NCBI GenBank assembly: GCA_945885485.1
Contig: CAMCYT010000024.1
Location: 1 to 18,504 of the forward strand
From: Prosthecobacter debontii
GTDB taxonomy: Bacteria; Verrucomicrobiota; Verrucomicrobiia; Verrucomicrobiales; Akkermansiaceae
DNA length: 18,504 nucleotides
Reading direction: 5' to 3'
Position numbers and translations under genes: made by a program. Numbering within the stretch: position 1 is the stretch's first letter; the number at the start of each line of letters is the position of its first letter. Under the pieces are notes generated by a model. The model was not told the origin of the DNA. It searched no databases and was given only the letters and a program-made list of their open reading frames with translations. This document shows, one piece after another, positions 7,984 through 14,308 of this stretch.

Positions 7984-8397
7984 ATGCAACTCACTCCTAT
8001 TGATCGTTGGTTGAAGGTGAAGTTTGTGCAAGAAGTACACATCCTCACTTTAAGGCCTACTGAACATACTCCTAAAGGCATAAGAAGAATCGATCTTCCT
8101 CTGACGCCAGGGCGTCGATTCAATCATCTTTACAAATCAAGCAAGCCAAAGGCGGTGAATAAGTTTCTGATCATGTTAAAGGATGAGAATCAGATGTTCA
8201 GTACTTCGGTGGTGGATAAAGATACATGGTTGAAACAGTTTATTGCCCCGGAGGGTAAATCACCTACTTGGTATGTCGTTTCGGTATTTTGTTTGATGGG
8301 AGCATTAGCGCCTGTGGCGAGCTGGCTACGTGATCTGATCAAAGACCCAGTATTCATTGAAAATTTCAAAGAGGCCATGGAGATTATGAAAGGGTGA
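7984..8397 (+). CDS. Small single-pass membrane protein of unknown function at the pilus locus
   Basis: I do not recognise this 137-residue protein. The N-terminal ~60 residues are basic and strand-like, with several Arg/Lys clusters (KVKFVQEVHILTLRP, then TPGRRF). Residues ~60-90 continue as a soluble part. One hydrophobic segment lies at ~96-115 (YVVSVFCLMGALAPVASWL), and a short charged amphipathic tail follows (DPVFIENFKEAMEIMKG). There is no signal peptide and no Cys motif. The positive-inside rule suggests a cytoplasmic N-terminus. It begins 27 nt after the GspF-type gene on the same strand, so it is probably the last gene of the assembly operon and could be an accessory to the platform or ATPase. 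The ATG context has no Shine-Dalgarno, as elsewhere here. That it is a real gene is likely from length, position and composition; its function is open. Confidence 0.7.
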   Translation: MQLTPIDRWLKVKFVQEVHILTLRPTEHTPKGIRRIDLPLTPGRRFNHLYKSSKPKAVNKFLIMLKDENQMFSTSVVDKDTWLKQFIAPEGKSPTWYVVSVFCLMGALAPVASWLRDLIKDPVFIENFKEAMEIMKG

Positions 8398-8448
8398 TTT
8401 TCTGCTTTGATTTGACGACACGAGTCTCAGTAGGCATGCTCTGTGACG

Positions 8449-8925
8449 ATGTCTGCTGATAAAAGGGTTCTATTTGTGTGCACAGGAAATACCTGTCGCA
8501 GCCCCATGGCTGAAGCTCTTTTCCGCAAGGCTGTTTTAGATCGTGTCGACTACTCGGTAAAGTCCGCGGGAGTAGCTGCATCTGAAGGTTCTGCGTGCAG
8601 CCGAGAAACGGCGCAGATTTGCAAGGAGTCAGGTGCCGCATTTGAAGGATTCAAGAGTCAGCCAGTTTCAGCAAAACTGCTTCAAGAAGCGACACATGTG
8701 TTCGCCATGACACAGGGGCACTTGGCGGCTTTGGAGGGAAGGTTTCCTGAGTATTGTGAAAAATACTATCTCGTTTGCGAATTTGTTGATTTGCCGGGCA
8801 TTGGATATGGGGCTGATGTGCCGGATCCCATTGGGATGGGGCGTCTCGCCTATCAGGATGTGGCAGAGGTTTTGGAAATGGCGATTCCGACCATCATCGC
8901 TTATATTGATCAGACCACGGACTAA
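8449..8925 (+). CDS. Low-molecular-weight phosphatase, probable protein-arginine phosphatase type
   Basis: This is a cytoplasmic LMW phosphatase of 158 residues, the normal family length. The P-loop C11-T-G-N-T-C-R17-S carries the nucleophilic Cys and phosphate-binding Arg, and the general-acid Asp is D126 in the DPIG loop. The residue at P-loop position 15 is Thr, where tyrosine phosphatases usually have Ile (CLGNICRSP). In the YwlE family this Thr is what selects phosphoarginine, so arginine dephosphorylation is the better guess; arsenate reductase of this fold is less likely because its characteristic extra Cys pair is not evident. The ATG at 8449 is preferred over a GTG at 8443. It follows the pilus cluster by 51 nt on the same strand, and its last 4 nt overlap the convergent SufT gene. 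A functional link to the pilus genes is not indicated by the sequence. Confidence 0.9.
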   Translation: MSADKRVLFVCTGNTCRSPMAEALFRKAVLDRVDYSVKSAGVAASEGSACSRETAQICKESGAAFEGFKSQPVSAKLLQEATHVFAMTQGHLAALEGRFPEYCEKYYLVCEFVDLPGIGYGADVPDPIGMGRLAYQDVAEVLEMAIPTIIAYIDQTTD

Positions 8926-9467
8926 ATCATACCCAATTTCATTTTTCCTTCTTCGGTAATCATGTCTTGATTCCAAGCAGGATCCCAAACGAGTTCGACG
9001 TGAGCTTCATCGATGCCGTCGATGGTCATGACTTTCGCTTGTGCATCAGCAGCGATCACAGGACCCATGCCGCAACCTGGTGCGGTGAGTGTCATTTTCA
9101 CTTGAACGACTTTTTTATCGCCCTGTTGTTCGATCGCGCAGTCATAGACCAAACCGAGGTTTACGATATCGACAGGGATTTCGGGATCGTAAACACCCTT
9201 GAGTTGCGCCCAAACCTGCTCTTCCAGAGGAGCATCTTTCAGTCGAACGGCGTCTTCTTGTTTTTGCTTTTCTTCTTCGGGATTAATCCCGAGGGCATCG
9301 GCGTCTTTGGAAGAAATACGTGCCAGCCCTTGTGATGTAGCGACTGTGTAAGTTCCACCGAGCCGTTGGGTGATGAATACGGCGGTTCCTGTGGGCAGGA
9401 TCATCGCGTCCCCACTCGGGATTTGGACGGCAGCTACTTCGCGGGAAAGTTTAATTTCTTCGTGCAT
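8922..9467 (-). CDS. sufT: SufT-type Fe-S cluster assembly protein (DUF59/MIP18 family)
   Basis: This protein is involved in maturation of iron-sulfur proteins. Of 181 residues, the first ~95 form the N-terminal extension typical of SufT (the stretch IPSGDAMILPTGTAVFITQR, then a Glu/Lys-rich linker). The DUF59 domain follows at ~100-175, with DPEIPVDIVNLGLVYD and the metal or cluster site TAPGCGMGP containing the single conserved Cys. The ATG at 9467 is chosen over a TTG two codons upstream. It is transcribed toward the phosphatase gene and overlaps its stop codon by 4 nt. It runs divergently from cdaA across 111 nt, which must hold both promoters. There is no suf operon around it here; a ferredoxin gene lies about 3 kb away on the same strand. 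Confidence is high because both the extension and the DUF59 motif are present. Confidence 0.92.
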   Translation of the reverse strand: MHEEIKLSREVAAVQIPSGDAMILPTGTAVFITQRLGGTYTVATSQGLARISSKDADALGINPEEEKQKQEDAVRLKDAPLEEQVWAQLKGVYDPEIPVDIVNLGLVYDCAIEQQGDKKVVQVKMTLTAPGCGMGPVIAADAQAKVMTIDGIDEAHVELVWDPAWNQDMITEEGKMKLGMI

Positions 9468-9578
9468 GCGCAAAATAAAGGCGAGTCATCCGCCAACAGC
9501 AAGACGCATTCCATGTAATACTAAGAAACGAGCTTTGAAAGTGACAGATCTTCGCTCATAGGCTATGTTTTCGCGAAC

Positions 9579-10418
9579 ATGTGGGAGTTTATCCAAAAGC
9601 ATTGGCGTGATGGGATCGAAATACTCGTTCTCGCGTTCTGTCTTTATCTCATTTACCGATCATTCCGAGCGACTCGTGGAGCTCAGATTCTCGTCGGCCT
9701 AGGGTTCATTCTGGTGGCTTTAGCGCTAGTGACTCAGCTGTTCGAGTTTGAAGTGATCGGCTGGTTGATCACTCGTTCGGCAGCGGTTTTGGCATTTGCG
9801 CTTTTGGTAATTTTCCAGCCTGAGTTGCGAAACGCATTGGCGCGTTTGGGGAGTAGCCAGATCTTTTCATTTTCGAGCAAAAGGCGCTTGGCGTTTGTAG
9901 AGCGCCTGGCTGATGCGGTGGTCATCCTTTCGAAAAAACGCATTGGAGCTTTGATTGCGATACAGCGGGATATCTCGCTAAAAGAACAGCTAGATACCGG
10001 AGTGCTGTTAGATGCGCATTTTTCTTCCGAACTTGCAATGAGTGTATTTTTCCCAAAATCCCCGCTGCATGACGGCGGAATGATCATTGCAGACGATCGC
10101 GTGGCTGGAGCTGCCTGCGTCTTTCCTGTCACCGAAAAGGAAATGCAAGATCGCTCGACCGGACTTCGTCACCGCGCGGCGATCGGTTTAACCGAGCGAA
10201 CCGACGCTATTGCGATTGTGGTGAGTGAAGAAACCGGTAGTATTTCGATATCTGAAAATGGACAAATCTATCGAAATCTAACTGAAAAACAATTCCGCGA
10301 CCGCATCTCTGAAATTTTCTTTTCTGCCCCAACTTCTCATGAAACTGAAACCAACGAAAGATTGGATAGCCAAGATCCTGTGTCTCCTTCTGGCGACCGG
10401 GATATGGTTTCTGATTAA
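9579..10418 (+). CDS. cdaA: CdaA-type diadenylate cyclase
   Basis: This enzyme makes c-di-AMP from two ATP at the membrane. Three transmembrane helices lie at ~12-30, ~37-57 and ~60-82, followed by a linker helix and the DAC domain (~105-250). The DAC motifs are SPLHDGG (~160-166, normally HDGA) and GLRHRAAIG (~195-203), the RHR motif that binds the ATP phosphates. At 279 residues it matches CdaA, with ~25 extra C-terminal polar residues. Those extra residues lie where a membrane mini-ORF (10339-10518) overlaps in another frame. The start at 9579 is an ATG in a gap of 111 nt shared with divergent sufT; TTGAAA near 9535 is a weak -35 candidate. In Firmicutes cdaA is followed by cdaR and glmM; here only the CdaR-like stub follows. 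The Ala-to-Gly change in the DGA motif is conservative and unlikely to abolish activity. Confidence 0.95.
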   Translation: MWEFIQKHWRDGIEILVLAFCLYLIYRSFRATRGAQILVGLGFILVALALVTQLFEFEVIGWLITRSAAVLAFALLVIFQPELRNALARLGSSQIFSFSSKRRLAFVERLADAVVILSKKRIGALIAIQRDISLKEQLDTGVLLDAHFSSELAMSVFFPKSPLHDGGMIIADDRVAGAACVFPVTEKEMQDRSTGLRHRAAIGLTERTDAIAIVVSEETGSISISENGQIYRNLTEKQFRDRISEIFFSAPTSHETETNERLDSQDPVSPSGDRDMVSD

Positions 10419-10518
10419 AGGCCATCTCGGAACGCTACCGACCACCGATGGAAAGAAAGCCGAAGTGCCGAAAGGGATTCCGGTGGATGAGAGGACGTTG
10501 CAAAAACGCAGCAATTAA
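10339..10518 (+). CDS. 59-residue membrane protein resembling the N-terminal anchor of CdaR/YbbR
   Basis: ATG at 10339 opens a frame of 59 codons ending in TAA at 10516-10518. It begins inside cdaA (80 nt overlap, different frame) and ends directly against the convergent folB stop. It encodes a basic start (MKLKPTKD), then WIAKILCLLLATGIWFLIK, then a short polar tail (~30 residues, Lys/Pro/Asp-rich). The pattern 'W..KI..LLLA..IWF.I' is how CdaR (YbbR-domain) proteins begin, and CdaR is encoded right after cdaA in many bacteria and regulates it. Here all YbbR domains are absent. I infer a minimal single-helix partner of CdaA, translationally coupled to it. The alternative is an ancient remnant of cdaR kept by chance; the clean hydrophobic segment, intact frame and position speak against pure coincidence. 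Confidence 0.65.
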   Translation: MKLKPTKDWIAKILCLLLATGIWFLIKGHLGTLPTTDGKKAEVPKGIPVDERTLQKRSN

Positions 10519-10872
10519 TTAGCGACTGCGCTGAATCTTAACCGCAACGTATTGAGCATTTGGTAAAATGCGCTTCTCGATTTCTACGTCCACAGATTGT
10601 AACGGGTAGGAAATAAGCAACATCTCTGCGAGATCGATGGCGAGGGTTTCGATCAAATGCCTAGGGCGCGATGTAGCGAGATCGGCAATTTTTAACGAGA
10701 CCTCATAGTAATCCACGGTATTCTGCACTTGATCGTAAAGCCCTATAAATCCTTGGGAAGGCCGCATGCGGGTGGTGATCCAAAGTTTCTGGGGTTGAGC
10801 TCGCTCTTCGTCTGGAACGCCGATGTGGCATTCGATTTCCAAGCGTCGTATTTCGATTTCATCTCGGTTCAT
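10519..10872 (-). CDS. folB: Dihydroneopterin aldolase
   Basis: FolB converts 7,8-dihydroneopterin to 6-hydroxymethyl-dihydropterin plus glycolaldehyde in folate synthesis. At 117 residues it has normal length and forms an octameric tunnelling fold. Visible family features are the start IEIRRLEIECHIGVPDEER, with the expected catalytic Glu at E23, Tyr at Y55 (TVDYYEV), the segment RHLIETLAIDLAEMLL (~71-86), and the catalytic Lys K100 in VEIEKRILP. The ATG overlaps the stop of the HAD-Nudix gene by 4 nt (ATGA), so the two are translationally coupled. It is the last gene of the leftward operon and its stop abuts the mini-CdaR stop. No other folate genes are in the window. A related pterin epimerase activity cannot be excluded from sequence alone. 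Confidence 0.93.
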   Translation of the reverse strand: MNRDEIEIRRLEIECHIGVPDEERAQPQKLWITTRMRPSQGFIGLYDQVQNTVDYYEVSLKIADLATSRPRHLIETLAIDLAEMLLISYPLQSVDVEIEKRILPNAQYVAVKIQRSR

Positions 10873-11906
10873 GGTAATAATTTTTCATCGATCACTCGCT
10901 GCAGAAGAATTTTTGTCGCGGCGTTGAGATCAAGGTTGAGGGCGTCATCCATGCTCACCCATCGGAAATCTTCGGCTTCGTCGTTGAGCGTGACTTCATG
11001 TGACGATGCTTTGGCGAGATAGTTGAGCAGGATGAAATGCTCGGCTCGAATGAACTCAGTAGAGTCGATGCAGTCCTGATTCATCACGAAACGGATATCG
11101 GAAACATCCAATCCGGTTTCCTCACGGATCTCACGTTTCAGAGCATTTTCGCTGGATTCCCCGCGTTCGATTTTTCCACCGGGGATTCCCCATAGATCGC
11201 TCCATTTGTGGGTGCGAATCATCAGTAACTTTCCTGCACCATCGTGAATCAGCGCGCCGACAGTTGCGATGGGGCGGTCGGCCTTTCTTCGATCGAAAAG
11301 TTTCACCAGCACTCCCAGATCGGGAACGGTGATATCGGGGCGGACTGCTGCGAGTACCTCCGCGTGATGATAGCCAGTGAGCACCGCGATGGATGAAATG
11401 CCTCCGTGGCGGGCGGTTTCGATGTCGTGCGTCATGTCGCCAATGAATGCAGTTTCATCTTTTTGCAGCGCGTGGGTTTCGAGGATCTGCGCGATAAGTT
11501 CACGTTTATCCAGCACTCCTGCGTAGGTTTCTTCGAAAAAATCCTGCATGCCGAATTCGTTCAGCTGCCGCGCAAAAGCAGTCGGATCCATCGAGGTCAG
11601 CACGAACATCCGCATCCCGCGTTGTTTGGCCCATTCCAGTTTCTCTCGAGCATGTGGCAGCACGGTCACTAAACTCGTCGCCTCATCGAAGGCGGGGCGG
11701 AAATGGGCTTCGAGTTCTCCAAGCGCAACTCCTGGCAGAAGCTCCTCGTAAAACTCGTGATAAGGGAGACGGAAACTTCTGCGGAAACCCTCGCGGTCGT
11801 AGGGTGCGATCCCGTATTTCTCAAGCACCACATTGGTCGCTTCAATCACTGGCCCCATGTCGTCCACCAAAGTGCCGGACCAATCGAATATGAGGTTTTT
11901 GAACAT
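10869..11906 (-). CDS. Fusion of a HAD-family phosphatase and a Nudix hydrolase
   Basis: This 345-residue cytoplasmic protein has two catalytic domains. Residues 1-205 are a HAD hydrolase with a helical cap: motif I D8-W-S10-G-T, motif II at T104/S105, K134 as motif III and G156-D157...D161 (GDMTHD) as motif IV. S10 replaces the usual second Asp, as the Ala does in phosphonatase-like HADs (DWAGT). Residues ~212-345 are Nudix with a perfect box from G244 to L266 (GKIERGE, then seven residues, then REIREETGL). The gene is coupled to folB by a 4-nt overlap and follows dciA after 28 nt. Nudix pyrophosphohydrolase plus phosphatase are exactly the two activities between GTP cyclohydrolase I and FolB, so I infer a role on dihydroneopterin triphosphate. 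A general nucleotide house-cleaning role is the alternative. Domain calls are secure, the substrate is not. Confidence 0.93.
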   Translation of the reverse strand: MFKNLIFDWSGTLVDDMGPVIEATNVVLEKYGIAPYDREGFRRSFRLPYHEFYEELLPGVALGELEAHFRPAFDEATSLVTVLPHAREKLEWAKQRGMRMFVLTSMDPTAFARQLNEFGMQDFFEETYAGVLDKRELIAQILETHALQKDETAFIGDMTHDIETARHGGISSIAVLTGYHHAEVLAAVRPDITVPDLGVLVKLFDRRKADRPIATVGALIHDGAGKLLMIRTHKWSDLWGIPGGKIERGESSENALKREIREETGLDVSDIRFVMNQDCIDSTEFIRAEHFILLNYLAKASSHEVTLNDEAEDFRWVSMDDALNLDLNAATKILLQRVIDEKLLP

Positions 11907-11934
11907 GGTTGCGTGATTTGTTAGAGATTGAATC

Positions 11935-12330
11935 TCAACCCAAAGAAAATTTAATCGATTTGATTTTATCCTTACCGAAGCGCTCTTTGATTTTGCGCAG
12001 CAGTTCCGGCTTCATTTGTTCTAGGTGGAAGCGCATCGCGGGTTGCGTCACGCGCAGCACGAGATGGCCTTCTTTTGCGGAAACTGGCTCGGTGTTGCTG
12101 CCGATGAAATCTCCAGCGATTTCTTTCCATGCGGCTTTGACTTCCTCTTCGTTGATCCCTTCCGCGAAGAACTGCTTTTTGAGAATTTCATCAATCCAGT
12201 CGGCCGCAGCTGAAATATTTTTTCCGAGGTTTAAAGGCTTTTCGCAGCCGAGCCATTCATACATTAGCTCATCATGAATTCCCTCGCGTCGCGTCGTCGG
12301 TTTGGGTTTCCGTTTCCTTGGCGCGACCAT
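11935..12330 (-). CDS. dciA: DUF721 / DciA-family protein (probable replicative helicase loader)
   Basis: This is a small basic protein of 131 residues. A Lys/Arg/Pro-rich N-terminus (~1-18) is followed by a helical part, and the DUF721 domain lies at ~60-130: VKAAWKEIAGDFIGSNTEPV, then the strand GHLVLRVTQPAMRFHLEQM, then LLRKIKERFG and IKSIKF. DciA proteins of this family bind DnaB and help load it on DNA in bacteria lacking DnaC/DnaI. In DciA the DUF721 domain is often N-terminal; here it is C-terminal, as in other short members. The ATG lies 13 nt after the ferredoxin stop, within a leftward operon. Its start context is nearly identical to that of the ferredoxin gene upstream (see repeat). 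DciA function is inferred from the family. Confidence 0.8.
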   Translation of the reverse strand: MVAPRKRKPKPTTRREGIHDELMYEWLGCEKPLNLGKNISAAADWIDEILKKQFFAEGINEEEVKAAWKEIAGDFIGSNTEPVSAKEGHLVLRVTQPAMRFHLEQMKPELLRKIKERFGKDKIKSIKFSLG

Positions 12331-12345
12331 GGAGGTAAGTGGTTT
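12327..12345 (-). repeat. Start-site motif copy at dciA
   Basis: Read leftward, AAACCACTTACCTCCATGG spans the dciA start codon. It matches the same-length sequence at the ferredoxin start (12577-12595) in 17 of 19 bases. It overlaps the ferredoxin stop codon by two bases and takes the place where a Shine-Dalgarno sequence would be. Confidence 0.6.
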
Positions 12346-12580
12346 ACGCGTCGCCGTCTACGCCGATGGCCTCGACAGGGCAGCCTTCCATGGCTTCTTT
12401 ACACTGGGCGATTTCTTCGGCGTTTTCCGGCTGTTTAAACACAAAAGAGTAGCCTTCGTCGTCCGCGCGAGTGAAATTGCTTGGAGCAGTTTCACGACAA
12501 AGATCGCAGTCAATGCATTGGCTATCGACGTAGAATTTTCCGCCGACGTTCTCTTCATTCTTATCTTCTTTATCTGCCAT
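12344..12580 (-). CDS. Single-cluster [4Fe-4S] ferredoxin
   Basis: This is a small acidic electron carrier of 78 residues. The ATG at 12580 (MADKEDKNEENVGGKF) is preferred; a TTG at 12634 in frame would add an implausible stretch. Cluster ligands are the three Cys of C-I-D-C-D-L-C plus the Cys of GCPVEAI. A further Cys in 'AQCKEAMEGCP' corresponds to one member of the disulfide pair seen in Thermotoga-type ferredoxins, whose partner is Ala here. The middle (ADDEGYSFVFKQPENAEE) is acidic, as usual for ferredoxins. It follows glyS by 61 nt and precedes dciA by 13 nt on the same strand, so it appears to be co-transcribed with both. No obvious partner oxidoreductase is in the window, so its redox partner cannot be named. 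Confidence 0.9.
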   Translation of the reverse strand: MADKEDKNEENVGGKFYVDSQCIDCDLCRETAPSNFTRADDEGYSFVFKQPENAEEIAQCKEAMEGCPVEAIGVDGDA

Positions 12581-12595
12581 GGTGGTGAGTGGTTT
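12577..12595 (-). repeat. Start-site motif copy at the ferredoxin gene
   Basis: Read leftward, AAACCACTCACCACCATGG spans the ferredoxin start codon and is the partner of the copy at dciA (17 of 19 bases identical). A GGGGAGGGG stretch lies immediately upstream but too far from the ATG to act as a normal Shine-Dalgarno sequence. Confidence 0.6.
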
Positions 12596-12641
12596 CCCCT
12601 CCCCTTGGATGCATTGGGAAAGGGTAGGTTGCAACTTTTAA

Positions 12642-14216
12642 TTATCTGACTCGTGCTAAAAGCCAAGGCAGGAGGTCCTCGACAGGAAGGCGTTCTTGTT
12701 CCATCGAATCGCGGTGACGGATCGTAACCGTGCCTTTAAGATCGGGTTTTTCCTCCCCGAGAGTCTCAAAATCGACGGTTACGCAGAAAGGCGTGCCGAT
12801 TTCGTCCTGACGTCTGTAACGACGGCCAACAGCCCCTCCATCGTCGTAGAAGACATTCATCCATGGTTGGAGTTGTTTCTGGATTTCGCGGGAGATCCGG
12901 ACTTGATCCTCGTTTTTCTTCAGGAGAGGGAAAATGGCGAGTTTGATTGGTGCCATTGCTGGCATGAAGCGCATCACGGTGCGGATGTCGCTTTTGCCAT
13001 CGGTGCCGAGTTCTTCTTCGTCGAAAGCTTCGCAAATCAGTGCGAGCACCGTGCGATCGCAGCCAGCGGATGGCTCGACGACGTGTGGAAGGAAACGCTC
13101 TTTGGTTTCCTCGTCAAAGTATTCCAACGGCCTACCGGAGCCTTTCGCGTGGACGCCGAGGTCGTAATCGGTGCGATACGCAACGCCTTCCAGTTCTTGA
13201 ATGCCGAACGGGAATTCGTATTCGATATCGTAAGTTTTTTTCGAGTAGAAAGCGCGCTCGCCATCGGGCACATCGAGGATGTGGAGCTTCTCGCGAGGGA
13301 TGCCGATTTCTGCATAGAAGTTGAGGCGAGTCTCAAGCCATTCTTCAGTGAGGCGCATGCCGTCATCTGGGTGGCAGAAATACTCGATTTCCATTTGCTC
13401 GAATTCGCGGGAGCGGAAGGTGAAGTTCCGTGGGTTGATTTCGTTACGGAAAGATTTACCGACCTGCGCGATACCGAAGGGGAGTTTGACCCGGTTGGAA
13501 TCGAGGATGTTTTTGTATTGGCAGAAAATGGACTGCGCAGTTTCAGGGCGGAGGTAGGCAATTTGTTCGCCGGTGGCTCCAAAGTTGGTTTGCAGCATGA
13601 GGTTGAACTCACGGGGCTCTGTCAGAAGGGAGCCGTTTGCTGGGTTGTAGCTAGTTGTGCCAGTAACCTGTTCGGTGGTTTCTCCTTCAAGCTGGATCGC
13701 CTTGATGGCTTCCTTTTTGCTCATCACGGATTCTTTGATGAATTGGGAGTAATATTCGCGGGCGGTTTTACGGACTTTCGCTTCGTCTTGGCCGGAAAGC
13801 TGTAGAACGGAGTACGCTTTATCGGATTTCCAATCAGATTCAGGTAAAGTCGCTCCAGTGAAATGATAAACGGTTCCATCCTGCGGGTCGATCTGATCGG
13901 CACGTAGGCGGGCTTTAGAAAGCAGACAGTCGCACATGGGATCGCTGAAACCCCCAATATGGCCAGAAGACTGAAGCACGGCCTCCATCGTCAAGATTGC
14001 TCCGTCCATGCCGAGCACGTCATCGCGTTCTTGGACGGTTTTTCTCCACCAGTAATCTTTGAGGTTGCGCTTGAGCTCGGCGCCTATCGGACCGTAATCC
14101 CAGCAACCATTGAGTCCGCCGTAGAGTTCACCAGCCTGAAAAATGAAGCCTCTGCGTTTGCAGAGAGAGACAATTTTCTCCATCCGCACTGGGTCTGTTA
14201 CGTCCTTGTTTGCCAT
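12642..14216 (-). CDS. glyS: Glycine--tRNA ligase, dimeric (eukaryotic/archaeal-like) type
   Basis: This is a class II aminoacyl-tRNA synthetase of 524 residues from the ATG at 14216 (MANKDVTDPVRMEKIVSLCK). Motif 1 surrounds GGLNGCWDYGPIGAELKRN. The conserved EFNLM and YLRPETAQSIF segments (normally AQG) lead to motif 2 FRNEINPRNFTFRSREFEQM (~257-276), and motif 3 is EPSAGCDRTVLALI (~378-391). The C-terminal anticodon-binding domain includes MAPIKLAIFPLL, DDGGAVGRRYRRQDEIGTPF and a final TVTIRHRDS. This is the alpha2 enzyme, not the alpha2beta2 GlyQ/GlyS type common in other bacteria. The frame stays open upstream of the ATG to beyond 14380, with a GTG at 14297, but family alignment favours the MANKD start. 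It heads the leftward operon with ferredoxin, dciA, the HAD-Nudix gene and folB. A perfect TATAAT lies ~171 nt upstream. Confidence 0.95.
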   Translation of the reverse strand: MANKDVTDPVRMEKIVSLCKRRGFIFQAGELYGGLNGCWDYGPIGAELKRNLKDYWWRKTVQERDDVLGMDGAILTMEAVLQSSGHIGGFSDPMCDCLLSKARLRADQIDPQDGTVYHFTGATLPESDWKSDKAYSVLQLSGQDEAKVRKTAREYYSQFIKESVMSKKEAIKAIQLEGETTEQVTGTTSYNPANGSLLTEPREFNLMLQTNFGATGEQIAYLRPETAQSIFCQYKNILDSNRVKLPFGIAQVGKSFRNEINPRNFTFRSREFEQMEIEYFCHPDDGMRLTEEWLETRLNFYAEIGIPREKLHILDVPDGERAFYSKKTYDIEYEFPFGIQELEGVAYRTDYDLGVHAKGSGRPLEYFDEETKERFLPHVVEPSAGCDRTVLALICEAFDEEELGTDGKSDIRTVMRFMPAMAPIKLAIFPLLKKNEDQVRISREIQKQLQPWMNVFYDDGGAVGRRYRRQDEIGTPFCVTVDFETLGEEKPDLKGTVTIRHRDSMEQERLPVEDLLPWLLARVR

Positions 14217-14308
14217 AAAAGTGATTCCGCGTTCGGGCGGGACGCGGATAAAAACACAAGGAACCTCTCGCGGCAAGGCAACTTCGTCGATTTTCACCCA
14301 CTCGGGTC

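Noticed and set aside
11924..11936. GAGATT-G-AATCTC palindrome at the dciA stop
   Set aside because: It is short, has a one-base centre and no second copy; it gives no support for an operator or terminator.
12581..12634. TTG start 18 codons upstream for the ferredoxin
   Set aside because: The extra residues are not ferredoxin-like, and the ATG at 12580 gives the usual family length.
12696..13805. Long 369-codon frame antisense to glyS
   Set aside because: It lies entirely within a well-supported GlyRS gene on the other strand; the encoded product has no recognisable motif and is the usual shadow of a codon-biased gene.
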